From: Antilocapra americana
Lineage: Eukaryota > Chordata > Mammalia > Artiodactyla > Antilocapridae
Assembly (NCBI GenBank): GCA_007570785.1
Contig: ML664183.1
Location: forward strand, 18,771,368 to 18,835,367
DNA length: 64,000 nucleotides
Direction: 5' to 3'
Of this stretch, positions 1 to 12,129 are shown one piece after another (position 1 is the stretch's first letter; each line of letters opens with the position of its first letter). The translations under genes and the position numbers were made by a program. The notes under the pieces were generated by a model, which saw only the letters and a program-made list of their open reading frames with translations, made no database searches and was not told where the DNA came from.

Positions 1-285
1 TGATGCTCTTCTGTTCTCAGCTATTTGCAAGGCCTCCTCAGACAACTATTTTGCCTTTTTTGCATTTCTTCTTGGGGATGGTTTTGCTCACTGCCTCCTG
101 TAAAGTGTTATCAACCTCTCTCCATAGTTCTTCGGCACTCTATCAGATCTAATCCTTTGAATCTATTTGTCACTTCCACTGTATAGTCATAATGGATTTG
201 GTTTAGGTCATACCTGAATGGTCTTGTGGTTTTTCTTAATTTCTTCAATTCAAGTCTGAATTTTTCAATAAGGAGACATTTTCAA
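1..285 (-). mobile_element. BovB (RTE LINE) fragment, cut by the window edge
   Basis: Antisense piece of the BovB open reading frame just downstream of the endonuclease domain. It aligns by eye, base for base over long stretches, with 51640-51920 of the long BovB copy in this window (shared words such as 'agatctaatcc' and 'ttgaatctattt'). It runs off the left edge, so full size is unknown. Reading frames are broken. Confidence 0.85.
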
Positions 286-304
286 TATCAATACAATGAT
301 TTGA

Positions 305-425
305 TTGTTCTGCAGATGAGCAAACAGTGGTTTAGAGCACTTGCCTGTGTTCACAAAACTAGCAAATAGCAGGACTGTGATTGGACCCATGTTTATCTGA
401 CTTCCAAATCTGTTCTCTTTTTACT
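305..425 (-). repeat. MIR SINE remnant
   Basis: Matches the reverse of the MIR core: 'cagatgagcaaac' followed by a decayed form of the 'cacacagctagtaagtggcagagctgggatt' type string. Highly diverged and short. Confidence 0.55.
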
Positions 426-1084
426 TGGCTATGCGCAGAATATGTAAACTCTTATGCAGAAACACAGATTCTTTAGTGGAAAAAAGTGTCATCTGGAGGG
501 AGGAGTATTTCCAGGTTCTGCCAGGATGTGGTGGGTTGAAGTTAGGTCCTTCATCTCACCCGATACCTTTGTGTACTTTAAGTAAGTCACAGACCCATTG
601 AGTAAACCCATTGAATAAACTCTTAAGAAGGCGAGGCTATGTCTAGTTCCAGGATTTATTTCCCTTCTCGCAAAATTTGTTTTACCCTTTGTCAACCGTG
701 CAGTCTGAAATCTTTGTGTTCAAAGGGAAGAGAAGGAGAGTTAATTAATGTTTTAACTGTATTTGAAAATAGAGATTTTGAGAGATTATAGTGTTTTCAT
801 TCCCTGTCCAATGGAAATGATACTATGGTTGAAAAGAAAAGACAGGGACCTCTTGAAAAGACTCGGGGACCTGAGTTGTCATCCACAAGATAAATAGGGA
901 ATGCAGCATATTAGTCACGAATGGTAACAAATTGCCCTTGCAGGAGGGACCTGCCTTACTGAGCCACATGCTCAAAAATAAGAAATGACAGACTACACTG
1001 GAGAAAGGGCCTTTTAGGAAGGTGTCACGGTGAATTGAGCATGAAGAGTGGGATTACTGACTGGCTTGAAATTTCATTGGTTCT
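426..1084. other. No gene or repeat recognised
   Basis: Ordinary AT-rich sequence. Short open frames (for example 489-695 on the minus strand) have no recognisable domain and look like chance. Confidence 0.5.
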
Positions 1085-1094
1085 CAATAGCTAA

Positions 1095-1363
1095 AGGAGA
1101 AGACAGTAGCAACCCACTCCAGTACTCTTGCCTGGAAAATCCCCTTGACAGAGGAGCCTGGTAGGCTGCAGTCCATGGGGTCGTGAGGAGTTGGACACGA
1201 CTGAGTGACTTCACTTTCACTTTTCACTTTCATGCATTGGAGAAGGAAATGGCAACCCACTCCAGTGTTCTTGCCTGGGGAATCCCAGGGACAGGGTAGC
1301 CTGGTGGGCTGCTGTCTATGGGGTCACACAGAGTTGGACACGACTGAATTGACTTAGCAGCAG
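1095..1363 (+). mobile_element. Bov-A2 SINE (BovA dimer)
   Basis: Two BovA units in tandem, each with the 'caacccactccagt' and 'ttggacacgactga' words, ending in 'gacttagcagcag', the usual AGC-rich Bov-A2 tail. Flanked by an exact 10-base TSD, 'caatagctaa', at 1085-1094 and 1364-1373, which fixes both ends. Confidence 0.93.
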
Positions 1364-1403
1364 CAATAGCTAAGTGTTTAAAGGACCTTAGTAGAGCTAG
1401 AAT

Positions 1404-1615
1404 TGGACTTCCCTGGTGGCTCAGTGGCCAAGAATCTTCCTGCATTGCAGGAGACCTGAGTTTGATCTGTCGATTGGGAAGATCCTCTGGAGGAGGGCAT
1501 GGCAACCCACTCCAGTACTCTTGCCTAGAGAATCCCATGGAGATAGGAGCCTGGTGGGCTACAGTCCATAGGGTCACACAGAGTCAGACACAACTGAAGC
1601 AGCTAAGCAGTAGCA
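1404..1615 (+). mobile_element. Bov-tA SINE
   Basis: Starts with the tRNA-Glu-derived head 'cttccctggtggctcagtgg', followed by a decayed B box and a BovA body ('caacccactccagtactc' ... 'cagacacaactgaagcag'). About 210 bases, the usual length. It lies 40 bases after the Bov-A2 element. Confidence 0.93.
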
Positions 1616-1714
1616 GATCCAGGGATAAAATCATTGTGTATACATTAATTATATCCATCTCCGTTGAGTACCCTTGGTTTGCCAAATTTAGTATATAGCT
1701 AGTACTGAAGTTCT

Positions 1715-1832
1715 AATTTTCACAGTAACCCTGATAGGTATGAATTGTTCCAGCCTGAGAAATTAGGAAATTGAAGCTAGTGAGGTGAAGTTATTTCCAA
1801 TTCACACAATTGTAGGTGGTTATGTCCTTTCC
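1715..1832 (-). repeat. MIR SINE remnant
   Basis: Order of words matches reverse MIR: 'cacagtaaccctgataggta', then 'gagaaattaggaaattgaagc', then 'ttcacacaattgtaggtgg'. Strongly diverged. Confidence 0.5.
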
Positions 1833-1834
1833 AA

Positions 1835-2500
1835 TTTTGGCACCATGCTGCTGGTTATCCTAGTTAATACCAACACAGAAGGCTGTGCTAGAAGTGCCCA
1901 GAGCATGTCTTCGACTGCTTTAGCATCATCTTGTTTATGTGATAAATTTCATATTTCCGGATGGACTGGTACCACAATTACAGTGGTTCCTAAAGGCATT
2001 GAGTCTGTTTGAGAATGATGTGGATTTTTGAGGTTGAATATCAAATATGAAGCTATTGGAAAACTACTGAGAAAATAAAATCTTTGTCAGTATTTGGCTG
2101 TCGAGGCATGCTGTCGAACCACAATGAAAGAGAAGTAGTTGGACTTTTCCATTAACGTGATTAAATAGCACAATTCAGGTATAAAGGCTGTCAAAGTGAG
2201 GTTGACAGAAATGATTTGCTGCACAGGTAGAACTTGCTCCAAAGATGGAAGTTAATAGGCTTTGTAAAATTCTTCTAAATAAAACATTTAGAATAAACTT
2301 CTCAAATCTTTTGAATATGGTAGTTAAAGTGATTAAATAGCATGCTTTATGGGGCATTGAGGAATACAAGTGGAAATATAAATAGCATTTTATTAGTTTG
2401 AGGCCTTTTGTGCTCTAAAGCTGTTTACCTTTCTAGCTTCCTCTCTTGCTGTTTGCTACCACTAATCTTTTATTCCTGCCATAAACCTGATTTCCTCAAA
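1835..2500. other. No gene or repeat recognised
   Basis: Unassigned sequence. Open frames 1785-2012 (+) and 2175-2369 (-) show no domain and no coding context. Confidence 0.45.
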
Positions 2501-2504
2501 TACA

Positions 2505-2830
2505 CATAGTTCTTTCTTTTCCTCTGATGCTTTGCTCTGCTCTTCCTGTTGCCCTAGAGAACCTTCCTCCCTCTCCACTGAGTCAGTGCCTACTGATTCA
2601 TCCACCCTGGGTATCCCCCCAGGCTAGAGGGGTAGGGTATTGTCTTCCATTGGCTCAGAATCTACATGAATTTCTCTCTTGCCCAACATTGGCCACCACC
2701 CTGTACTAGTAGTTGCTTATTGATTTTTCTCAGTGGTTTGTGAAGTCCCTGTGGACAGAGACTGTGTCTTTTGTCTCTGTAAATCAGTGTCTGGCCTCTA
2801 ACATGCTATCAGCTAATGCATATTAGATAA
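2505..2830 (+). repeat. Probable L2 LINE 3' end
   Basis: The string 'gtggacagagactgtgtctttt' followed by 'gtctggcctctaacatgc' is the decayed L2 3' end. Upstream, 'ctgctcttcctgttgccc' fits the L2 region just before it. Very diverged. Confidence 0.45.
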
Positions 2831-2900
2831 TTTGTATACTAAGGTGTGCTTGATTTTTTTAATAGTGTGTTTGCTTCTAATTCACCCTACTTTCTACTTT

Positions 2901-3114
2901 GGGGCTTCCCTCGTGGCTCAAGATGGTAAAGAAACAGCCTATAAAGCTAGAGACCTGAGTTCAATCCTTGGGTTGAGCCTATCCCCTGGAAAAGGAATGA
3001 CTATCCACTCTACCACTCCAGTATTCTTGCCTGGAGAATTCCAAGGACAGAGGAACCTGGCGAGCTAGAGTTCATACGGTCGCAGAGTCAAAATTGACTT
3101 AGTGACTAACACTT
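2901..3114 (+). mobile_element. Bov-tA SINE
   Basis: tRNA-derived head 'ggggcttccctcgtggctca', B-box-like 'gagttcaatcc', then a BovA body and the 'gtgactaacact' end. Flanked by exact copies of 'tttctacttt' at 2891-2900 and 3115-3124, read as the TSD. Confidence 0.93.
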
Positions 3115-3351
3115 TTTCTACTTTTAGACAAACTTAAATATCAGTTCAGTTGCTCAATCGTGTCTGACTCTTTGCAACACCATAGACTGCAGCACACCAG
3201 GCTTCCCTGTCTATCAGCAACTCTGGGAGCTTGCTTAAACTCTTTTCCTTGAGTCAGTGATGTCATCCAACCCCATCTTATCTTGTCATTCTCTACTCCT
3301 CCTTCCTTCAGTCCTTCCCAGCATCAGGGTCTTTTCCAGTGAATCAGTTCT

Positions 3352-3913
3352 TCACATCAGGTGGCTAAAGTATTGGAGCTTCAGCTTCAGCATCAGTCTG
3401 TCCAGTGAATATTCAGGACTGATTGCCTTTAGGATGGACTGGTTGGATCTCCTTGTTGGAGAGACTCTCAAGAGTCTTCTCCAACACCACAGTTCAAAAG
3501 CATCAATTCTTCGGTGCTCAGCTTTCTTCACAGGCCAACTCTCACATCCATACATGACTACTGGAAAAACCATAGCCTTGACTAGACAAACCTTTGTTAA
3601 CAAAGTAATGTCTCTGCTTTTCAATATGCTACCTAGGTTGGTCATAACTTTCCTTCCAAGGAGTAAGTGTCTTTTAATTTCATGGGTGCAATCACCATCT
3701 GCAGTGATTTTGGAGCCCCAAAAAAGAAAGTCTGATGCTGTTTCCACTCTTTCCCCATCTATTTGCCATGAAGTGATGGGACCATATGCCATGATCTTAG
3801 TTTTCTGAATGTTGAGCTTTAAGCCAACTTTTTCACTCTCCTCTTTGCTCTTTCATCAGGAGGCTCTTTAGTCTTTCTTCACTTTCTGCCATAAGGGTGG
3901 TGTCACCTGCATA
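3352..3913 (-). pseudogene. BovB ORF2 reverse transcriptase/C-terminal remnant, unit 1
   Basis: Minus-strand translation reads as the BovB protein downstream of the reverse transcriptase active site. The 146-residue frame at 3352-3792 carries family words such as SKITADGDC, MVFPVVMYGCESW and RIDAFELWCWRRLLRV. Further upstream on that strand (3902-3913) the catalytic YADD motif is YAGD, which would abolish metal binding. BovB protein is normally about a thousand residues with an AP-type endonuclease, reverse transcriptase and C-terminal region, so this is a broken fragment of a dead element. Confidence 0.85.
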
Positions 3914-4084
3914 TCTGAGGTTATTGGTGTATCTCCCAGCAATCTTGATTCCAGCTTGTGCTTCATCCAGTGCAGCATTTTGCATGATGTACTCTGCATA
4001 TAAGTTAAACAAGCAGGGTGACAGTATATAGCCGTGACATACTCCTTTCTTGATTTGAAACCAGTCTCTTTGATCTCCTTGGAA

Positions 4085-4700
4085 CTCTCAAAAGTCTTCT
4101 CCAACACTACAGTTCAAAAGTATCAATTCTTTGGCACTCAGCCCTCTATATGGTCCAACTCTCACATCCATACATGACTATTGGAAAAATCATAGCCTTG
4201 ACTAGACAGACTTTTGTTGGCAAAGTAATGTCTCTGCTTTTTAATATGCTGTCTAGGTTGGCCATGGCTTTTCTTCCAAGGATAAGCATCTTTTAATTTC
4301 ATGATTTAAGCCACCATCTGCAGTGATTATGGAGCCCAAGAAAATAAAGTCTGTCACGGTTTCCATTGTTTCTCCAACTATTTGCCATGAAGTGATGGGA
4401 CTAGATGCCATGATCTTAATTTTCTGACTGTTGAGTTTCAAGCCAAATTTTTCACTCTCCTCTTTCACTTTAATCAAGAGACTCTTTAGTTCTTCGCTTT
4501 CTGCCATAAAGGTGGTGCCATCTGCATATCTGAAGTTATTGATGTTTATCCCTGCAATCTTGATTTCAGGTTGTGCTTCATCCAGTCCTGCATTTCACAT
4601 GATGTACTCTGCAAAAAAGTTAAATAATCAGGGTGACAATATACAGCTTTGACATACTCCTTTCCCAATTTGGAACCAGTCTGTTCCATGTCCGGTTCTA
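4085..4700 (-). pseudogene. BovB ORF2 remnant, duplicated unit 2
   Basis: Second copy of the reverse transcriptase 3' part within the same BovB insertion. The frame at 4253-4507 (-) contains SEELKSLLIKVKEESEKFG and later SIITADGG, matching unit 1 with many substitutions. The YADD position (4517-4528) reads YADG. Stops and frameshifts interrupt the rest. By eye the two units differ at more than one base in ten, which fits an old duplication. Confidence 0.8.
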
Positions 4701-4999
4701 ACTGTTGCTTCATGACCTCCGTATCAGTTTCTCAGGAGGCAGATGAGGTGGTCTGGTATTCCTGTTTCTTTAAGAACTTTCTACAATGTGTTGTGATCCA
4801 CACACTCAAAGGCTTTAGCGTAGTCAATGAAGCAGAAGTAAATGTTTTTCTGGCACTCTCTTGCTTTTTCAATGATCTGGTGGGTGTTGGCAGTTTGATC
4901 TCTGCTTCCTCTACCTTTTCTAAATCCATCTTGAACATCTTGAAGTTCTCAGTTCACATACCGTTGAATCCTGGCTTGGAGAATTTTGAGCATTGCTTT

Positions 5000-5147
5000 G
5001 AGGGATACCTGGGTTCGACCCCTGGGTTGGGAGAAGGGAATGGCTTCAACCCACTCCAATGTTCTGGCCTGGAGAATTCCATGGACTGTATAGTTCATAG
5101 TGTCACAAATAGTCAAGACATGACTGAGGAACTTTCAATTTCACTTT
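5000..5147 (+). mobile_element. Bov-tA SINE, truncated, nested in BovB
   Basis: Starts inside the tRNA-derived part, 'acctgggttcgacccctggg' (B box), then a BovA body ('ggcttcaacccactccaat'). BovB sequence continues on both sides, so the SINE inserted later. It lacks the first ~45 bases of a full element. Confidence 0.85.
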
Positions 5148-5266
5148 GCAAGCCTGTGAGATGAATGCAGTTGTGCAGTAGTTTGAACATTGTTTGCCAT
5201 TGCCTTTCTTTGGGATTGGAATGAAAACTGACCTTTTCCATATCAGACTGACCTTTTAAATATCAG

Positions 5267-8160
5267 ACTCTCATAATGGAAGGAAATTCACTGCATCAGC
5301 TACTTCATACTTTAACTCACTATGCACTCCCCTTGGAAAGTCTAGAGGAAGCTTACTTCACTTGTAGTTCTCTTTGTGATCAATATCAATCATTAAAAAC
5401 ATAGTGATAGTTACAACCATTTATTAGGATAAAAAATCAGATTGGAAATGATGAAATGCATGCTTAATAATTAGGACTTTTTAGGAAAATATTTATAATT
5501 CAATGTTAAAGTCCAATTACAAATACATAGAGTGATTTAAAGAATTTTTTTCTAGGCTGAAAGTATCTGTGATTGTTTTGGTTTTGGTTTGATTAGGTTC
5601 TATGCAGAATAATAAAACATAGTAAAATAGGTATCATTATCTGTTATTTCACATTTGTGCTAATACATGAGACATGATTAAAAGTCATTTAGTGACAGAA
5701 AATCTAAACATGAAAAATGAAGTGCTAAACAACCTTGGGATGTTTTAGCACTTTCTAAAAGGAAGTATGTTCTTAGACCCAGTTAGATCTCCAGGTCCTT
5801 TTTTTTTTTTAAAGAGGCCTCTTTCTTTATGTCAAAGATAAAGATAGTTTTACTTTGAAGGGACTCTACCAACTATAAACTACTAGTTGTACTTCTTGTG
5901 GTCTCATTGCCTCTTTTTTTTTTTTTTTATCTCTCTTTGTTCTCTGTCCCTGAGTAGGATAGCAGAAGACATTTTGGGAACCTTGTCTTCTCCCACTAAT
6001 TCTTGGAAAGATCCAGTTCAAAAGCTAGTAGTAGCAGGAATTTTCCAGTTCAGTGAAAACAATTAAGATGTCCCTGGGGCTGTTTAGTCTATGGTTGGAG
6101 TAATAAGGAATAAACAATTAAGTTAGTTCTGAACCAAATAAAGACTATAAGTGCTGAGATAGCCCAATTTTTCCAGCTCAAACTGAGGCCCATTATTGGC
6201 TTCATTAATATCATGTAAGTTTGAGGGTTGATGTTTTTGAAGGTAAATTCAAGAATTTCTGACTGTAGGAAGAGGGCTTTAGCCACAGTACCAATGTATC
6301 AGAAATGCATAAACTGACATTTCCAGACTATCCTCTTAAACTCACACCATAAGGAAGAACTGCTCTTCCTCCCACCCCCCACGGTTGGTTGAGTAGGACT
6401 TTTCAGAATTGAAATGATGATTGAAATAAAGATGAAATATACATGGTTATTTTATTCAATGCATTTATTACTGACTTTCCCAGCTCATTTCTGCACTTAA
6501 TTTTCCATTGTGCTTTTCAGAGTTTCATATTCAAAGTGATGGTGGGAACATTAGGCATGGTGGCCACCAAATAAATTCAGCTTCTCATTCTTACCATGCC
6601 CACTCTACCCCCACCTTTTTTTAGTGGAAACATTTAATTCAGTGATTCAGGCATCAATTTCAAAGTTTGTATACAGATTTTTAAAGAGGTTGAAAAGAAA
6701 GTATTATGATCAGTAGAAAAATGTGACTCACTGATTTTACATACAACTATTATTTTTGAAAGTCTGTCTGTATATTGGGAAAGTATGCCAAACTGACAGG
6801 AATTACTGAAAACCAGCCAAATCACCATGAAAAGCAGGAAACAGGTTTGGGTTGCGTACCCTTGGTTCTCAACAGTCAGGGTGGTTACTAGCCAATACAC
6901 TCAAAGAATTGCTCCCAACCTTACTGTAATAGTGTGGAGCCTTACCTTCCTATGGAATTTAAATTCCCAAGTGTTTCAGATGAAATAGAAGGACCTTCTG
7001 CTATAGCTTCTCACTCACCCAGTCCATGAAGGAGGAACCCAAATGTAGATAGAAAATTGCTCCTTGGTATTAGTTAGCCATTTGAATAAAATTCATACCA
7101 ACTAATAGCACCCCCCACCATTTTCCAAAAGCATATCATTCTAGTCCACTATAGTGAGATGCAATATCTGTGTTTAGTTTGTAATTCATGAGGATGTCAT
7201 TTTAACTAATCGAGTTTACAGAGTGACAGCCCTGTCTTTCTCCCACACATTTAAAATCTAGTTTTAATTTATATCAGCAGTTCAGGAACAGATTATTTGC
7301 CAAATGCAGGTGGCAGATCACTTTTCTCCCTGATGTCCATCTGTGAAGCCTTATGAGTTTGCTAAAATGATAAATTGAAATGTCTGGTGGGAACCAGCTT
7401 GTTACACAGAACAGTGGTGTACACAATTGGGAAACCTGCTTGCTACAGCAGAGGCCACAGGTGCTAGTTTGTAATAAGGCATCTGTGTATGTTAAGGATT
7501 TTTGAAGCTGTTTGATTTTGTTTTTCTAATTTTTTCCGCTTGACCAAGAGCTTCCTGGTTAAGCTACCATCTCTTTTCTTACAGGTTTTGTGTGTGTGCC
7601 TGTTGTCAGAAGCACTGCTTTTACATTTCAAATAGGTTCAAGACTCTGTTTTTATTCCAGTATTTCTTAGAATCATGAATTGGCTAACAATTGATATGAC
7701 TCATGTATCATGTCTCCTCTGAGGCACCAAGCACAGCTTTTTATAACACCACCCATATCCTTATTAAACCTGCTTTTATATAGAGAAGTAAGTACGATGC
7801 AGCATCTGTAATGCTTATAAGAGAACAAATATTCAATTTTAGTCAATAAGCAGGATAATTAAAATAATGGCTTTATTTTTATGAAATGGAGATGATGAGT
7901 GTCAGATATCAGCATTGGAGGGAATCACAGTATTCAACCATCCAGTCACCAGGTGATGAATGACTTAGTTTCTTTGCCAAATAGTCATTTGCACCCACTT
8001 AAATTCTTGCAGTGATAGAAAATACCTCCTCTAAAAGATGGTCATTGTATTTTCAAAATGTCTCTTGGCTTTTGTGTAATTTATCTCCAGTAAGCCCATC
8101 TCTCTCTCCCAATTCTTTTTTTTTTTTACTTAAAAGAGATTCCTAAAAGAGATTCCTGTT
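5267..8160. other. Long AT-rich stretch without recognised gene or repeat
   Basis: About 2.9 kb with several T runs (for example 5913-5929), short A/T tracts and no exon signal I trust. Open frames here (6089-6286 and 6634-6900, both minus) are short and lack domains. Confidence 0.5.
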
Positions 8161-8164
8161 AGAT

Positions 8165-8440
8165 TGTTTTTCATCAGACTTTTATTGAAAATCAACTCTG
8201 TACCAAGCATGTCAGCTGCATGAATGAAAAATTATACAGTCCTCCTCCCCCACCCCCCAAAGAACTCATTTTGAGATAAGGGCAGCAGGAAAGAAAAACA
8301 AAAGATTCCAGCACGGTGTGGTAAATGCTGTGTTAGAGCCAACATGGAGTCCAACAGGACCGCATTAAGAAAGCACAGACCCTCGGTGTATGGGCAGGCT
8401 TTGAGGAGGTGCCTTTAGGATCAGTCCTGTACAACGAACA
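8165..8440 (-). repeat. Probable L2 LINE or related old repeat
   Basis: 'tttattgaaaatcaactctg' and 'ccaagcatgtcagctgc' resemble the decayed reverse L2 end. The following 'ggtaaatgctgtgttagag' and 'aggaggtgcctttaggatc' fit sequence that often accompanies it. Very diverged. Confidence 0.45.
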
Positions 8441-8589
8441 GGAAATATTAAAACAATAGAAGAAGAGTAAAAAAAATTCTCATGTAGTTCAGTTTTCAAA
8501 TTGATTTAGAAATGTCAGAAATGTATGTGCTGACTGAATTTGTATAAACAAATTAACAAAAAAGAGCAAAATATAATAGCTCCTTGAGT

Positions 8590-9215
8590 TTCTGTAGAAA
8601 CTTTGTCCAGATTCTCAGTTAACCCAGACTGAATGTTGGGCGACTGGACTCCCTTCACGGGCCCAGTGGCCCCAGGATCTACCTTTGACTCGCATTGCTG
8701 CTCTGGGCTATATATACAGCCTTTCACCTGGCAGCTATTGCAGTGGTCTCAGGTCAGTACTGCCATCTGCATTGTGTGTCTTGTTTCTTCTGAAGAGGCT
8801 TGTAACTCCACCGGTTACAAGTAATGGGAACAGTGAGTCTGAGGTCACTGAGATGGAGCTGTGTGATCTGAGTTACATGAAGCTGATCACTGCATGCCGT
8901 GAGAGTGTATTCTGGGGCTGCTGTCCAACTTGCATGCAGCTTAAACCAATGGAAGGCAGGCCATGTGTTGCCCTAGATGATGTCTGGATTGCAGGAGCAG
9001 ATGCCATCTCATGTAGGCTTCTGGTCCCTTCTTCCTTCTGACATTTGTATGAGGTTCTTGGGGTTTTGGTCAGTACTGGCAAATATGTTTCATGACAGCA
9101 GGTTTGCCAGTTGTCTTTATTGTAAGAAACAGAAGTGCATGCTCTGGATTTGGGTGGCATTTAGTGATCATTTTAGGACTGCTGCTAGAATTTTATATTG
9201 GATAATAAAGTTATA
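8590..9215. other. Less AT-rich unassigned island
   Basis: Compositionally distinct from its AT-rich surroundings. It contains open frames on both strands (8685-9041 +, 118 residues; 8873-9160 -, 95 residues), a TATA-like 'tatatata' at 8709-8716 and an AATAAA at 9204-9209. No domain is recognisable in either frame and no splice pattern is convincing. It could be an unrecognised solo LTR, an old processed copy or a noncoding exon; I cannot choose. Confidence 0.4.
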
Positions 9216-11640
9216 TGGGTGCATGTGTATAGATATATATCTCACTTTAAATTGTTGATTCTTCTGTTCCTAATCTGTGTATATGTATTTGTGTGTATAT
9301 ATGTATGGAATGTATGTGATACAATATATATATGCAATTTTTTTAAAAAGTGAACTTTCAAACTCTTATATTATCAAACTAGGATATTAGTGAGAGAAGT
9401 ATCCTGTTTGCCTTTTAATAACTTTCTGACCTGTTGTTACATTGAAACTTTACTCTAGAAAATATGGAACAATGTAATATTTTTCAAAATTTAGAATATT
9501 AATAGAGCTGTGTTTAAGGTTTTGGTGCGTTTAGACATCAAATAACTATGAATACACATCCAGTACAGATCATCACTAAATACAGATATAAGTTTTTCAG
9601 CACATTTATCTTTATTTAAATGTTTGAGGAATTATTAGATTTCAAGTTAATGTAAATATTGACTTTTTAACAGTAATGTCTTTAATATAATAATAAAGTT
9701 TAATAAAACATTTAAATGTTTTCTTTTTATTCAGAGAAAACAAAGTCCATATGATTAGCCTAAGAGTGCTAGAATGGTCTCACCAGATTTGTGTGGGTAC
9801 ATACAAGATTAGGCAGTAGCAATTTTGTCGCCATAGTGAACATTTAGAGTCTAGTTTAATAGGCTGTTAAAATAAAAGGGCTTGTTTTCAGCATTGGGTA
9901 GTCAAACCAGCTTAGTGACTAACTGAAATAAATTTGAGGGAGACCTGGGCAGGTCAAATCTTAAAAATACCCACACCCCTAGTACAGTGTTCAGCTTGAA
10001 TGTTACCCATTTCCTGTCTGCCAAACTGAATAATGACAATGTCCCCCGTTGGGCGAGTTAGGGAAACATGAAACTGCCTGGCTCTGAACAGGGAATCCAA
10101 ATTCTAACTCTTCATGCCATCATTCTCTTTCAATTTATAATTCAGCTTCAATTCAGAATGGACCCTAAAGTTTTTTCCGTTTATAGAGAAATAATTAATT
10201 TGAAGCAATATTACAAATAGGGTACTTGCTAAATATGTCTGTGGAAGCGCCCTGGCTCAATTTTTACCTTTTATATTGTCCTACTTACAAGTGAGTCTCT
10301 TTTTACATCTGAGAAAAATGAGTGAGTCAAGAAAAGAATGAAGAATAAAGCATTCAGAGAAGAAAATGTTGGTTTCATGTTTAGTTATCATTAGGGTATA
10401 CATACTTTTATCTTCATATCATTCGATTGTGGTGAATATATTTAAGTTGTTTACTTTGTAACTTATTTTCAGCAATATTTTTGTTGCTATTCATTGTTTC
10501 CCCAAAATACCATTTGACTAAAAGGAAGAAAAATGAAAAGAATATTATATTGTATTTCTGAGATTCTGCAGCAACACTGATGATATGATGAACCATCATT
10601 CTAATGACAGGTTTGGGGGAGGGGAGACAAAACTGTTAAAATATGCAGTGAGAACAAGGCAACTTCTAATTACAGAAATGTCAAAATGTGATTGAAGAAT
10701 TCATCTTAGGCATTAAAAAATATGGAAATTGAGAATAAAAATTATAATCATGAGTCAGAAGATTGAAAGATTAAGGGGAGAATGAAAAATATAGGTCATG
10801 CAGAAGTTACTGTCTTTACAATTTTGTTCAGATGATAAAATACAAAAGTTTTTGAAATATCTGAAGAGACATCTTATGGCTATTAAAAACTTTGACAGAT
10901 TTTATTTTATATCTGTAACCAGGTTTATTAGTTTTGAATCATGTTTAGTTACTGCCCCTAAAATAAAATGTGTGCCTAAACTTTAAGTATATTAATAAAA
11001 AAATAATTTGACACCAAATGCTTCTTTTCTTTGTTTTTGGCAGCAAGAGTAGATGTGGGTTTACTAACAGGAAGGATGAATGAGCATCAGACTTTGAAAT
11101 AAATTCTGGAGGAATATCAAGGTTTAACATCTAGGGAGGTCAATAAATAGAAAGTTAAATGTAAGGTCAAAACTAGTTTGGCAGTAAGAGAGCAGAGGTG
11201 TCTTATTAACGACAAGAACAGGAGTTCACAAATGGTCCAACCAAAATGAAGTCTGTTGAGCAATTTGCCTTTTCAGTGTTTATCATTCCACAATAGTGCT
11301 TCTTGAGGGTGCCAAACAAACTTCCATTGAGATTGGATTATATTTCAGTTATATTACAATACCTTATTTGATTGGGTACCCTACATTGATCTGATTCATC
11401 TGTATTAAAATAGATGTGAAAGAAAATAAAATTGGCTTTATTTAGATATTTAAAGATATGATGGTCTCACTGTCTTACCTGTTACCCCTTGTGTTTCTCC
11501 ATATGCTGACCTCACATATCCTTAGGGCTCCTGGCATATGCCCTGTTGCAGGTGCTTCCCTCATACAAGCTTGGCAGAGGACTGTTTCACTGAAGATAAT
11601 TACACTTTGCAACTTCTATGATTTTTCTACACCATTTTCC
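9216..11640. other. AT-rich stretch without recognised gene or repeat
   Basis: About 2.4 kb of low-complexity-leaning, AT-rich DNA including a TG/TA-rich patch at 9270-9335. Only short open frames without domains. Confidence 0.5.
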
Positions 11641-11704
11641 ATGTTTAGGGTGCCTTTCTCTCTTTTGGCTCTCCTTCCAAATACAATCTTTCCAGGTGTT
11701 ATTA

Positions 11705-11920
11705 GGGGTTTTCCTGGTGGCTCAGATGGTAAAGATTCTCCCTGCTCTGCAGAAGACCTTGGTTTGATCCCTGTGTCAGGAATCTCCCCTAGAGAAGGGA
11801 ATGACTTCCCAATCTAGTCTTCTTGCTTGGAGAATCCCATGGACAGAGGAGCCTGGCCAGCTACAGTCCATGGGGTTGCAAAGAGTCTGACATGACTCAG
11901 CAGCTAACACACACACATGT
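11705..11920 (+). mobile_element. Bov-tA SINE
   Basis: Head 'tttcctggtggctcagatgg', B-box-like 'ggtttgatccct', BovA body and 'cagcagctaacac' end followed by a short CA run. Weak possible TSD 'tgttatt' on both sides. Confidence 0.93.
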
Positions 11921-12129
11921 TATTTGTTCTCTGAGTCTCTCCTTAAATACCACCTGCCATGTAATATCTCTCCTGACTGCTTCAATTAAAAATCTCTAAG
12001 GACTTAATTATCAGTATTATATTGCACTTAAGAGAGTCGTCTTTTTAAACTAAAAGCAGCAATACTAACAACTATTGATTTGAATAACAATTCTCCCTTT
12101 ACCTAGTTTCTATAAGTTTAGCAAGTCTA

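Larger units (their letters stand above)
3145..5255 (-). mobile_element. BovB LINE, 5'-truncated, with internal ~620-bp duplication and a nested SINE
   Basis: Antisense BovB entered at its 3' end ('cagttcagttgctcaatcgtg'). Exact 11-base direct repeats, 'ttaaatatcag', at 3134-3144 and 5256-5266 are read as the TSD of one insertion. Inside, the stretch from about 3446 to 4067 is repeated at about 4072 to 4682: 'gatctcctt' and 'ccagtct' recur 615-626 bases apart with no A-rich tail between. A Bov SINE interrupts the element near 5000-5147, after which BovB resumes up to the TSD. All reading frames are broken. Confidence 0.85.

Noticed and set aside
1404..1470. tRNA-like A and B boxes in Bov-tA heads as tRNA genes
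   Set aside because: They are decayed SINE promoters derived from tRNA and are followed by BovA bodies, not by a tRNA fold. The same holds for every Bov-tA and CHR copy.
3257..3808. A 183-codon plus-strand frame
   Set aside because: It is the opposite strand of BovB coding sequence; the minus-strand reading is the meaningful one.
8685..9041. A 118-codon frame as a novel protein
   Set aside because: No domain, no splice or promoter context I trust, and overlapping frames on the other strand; kept only as an unassigned island.
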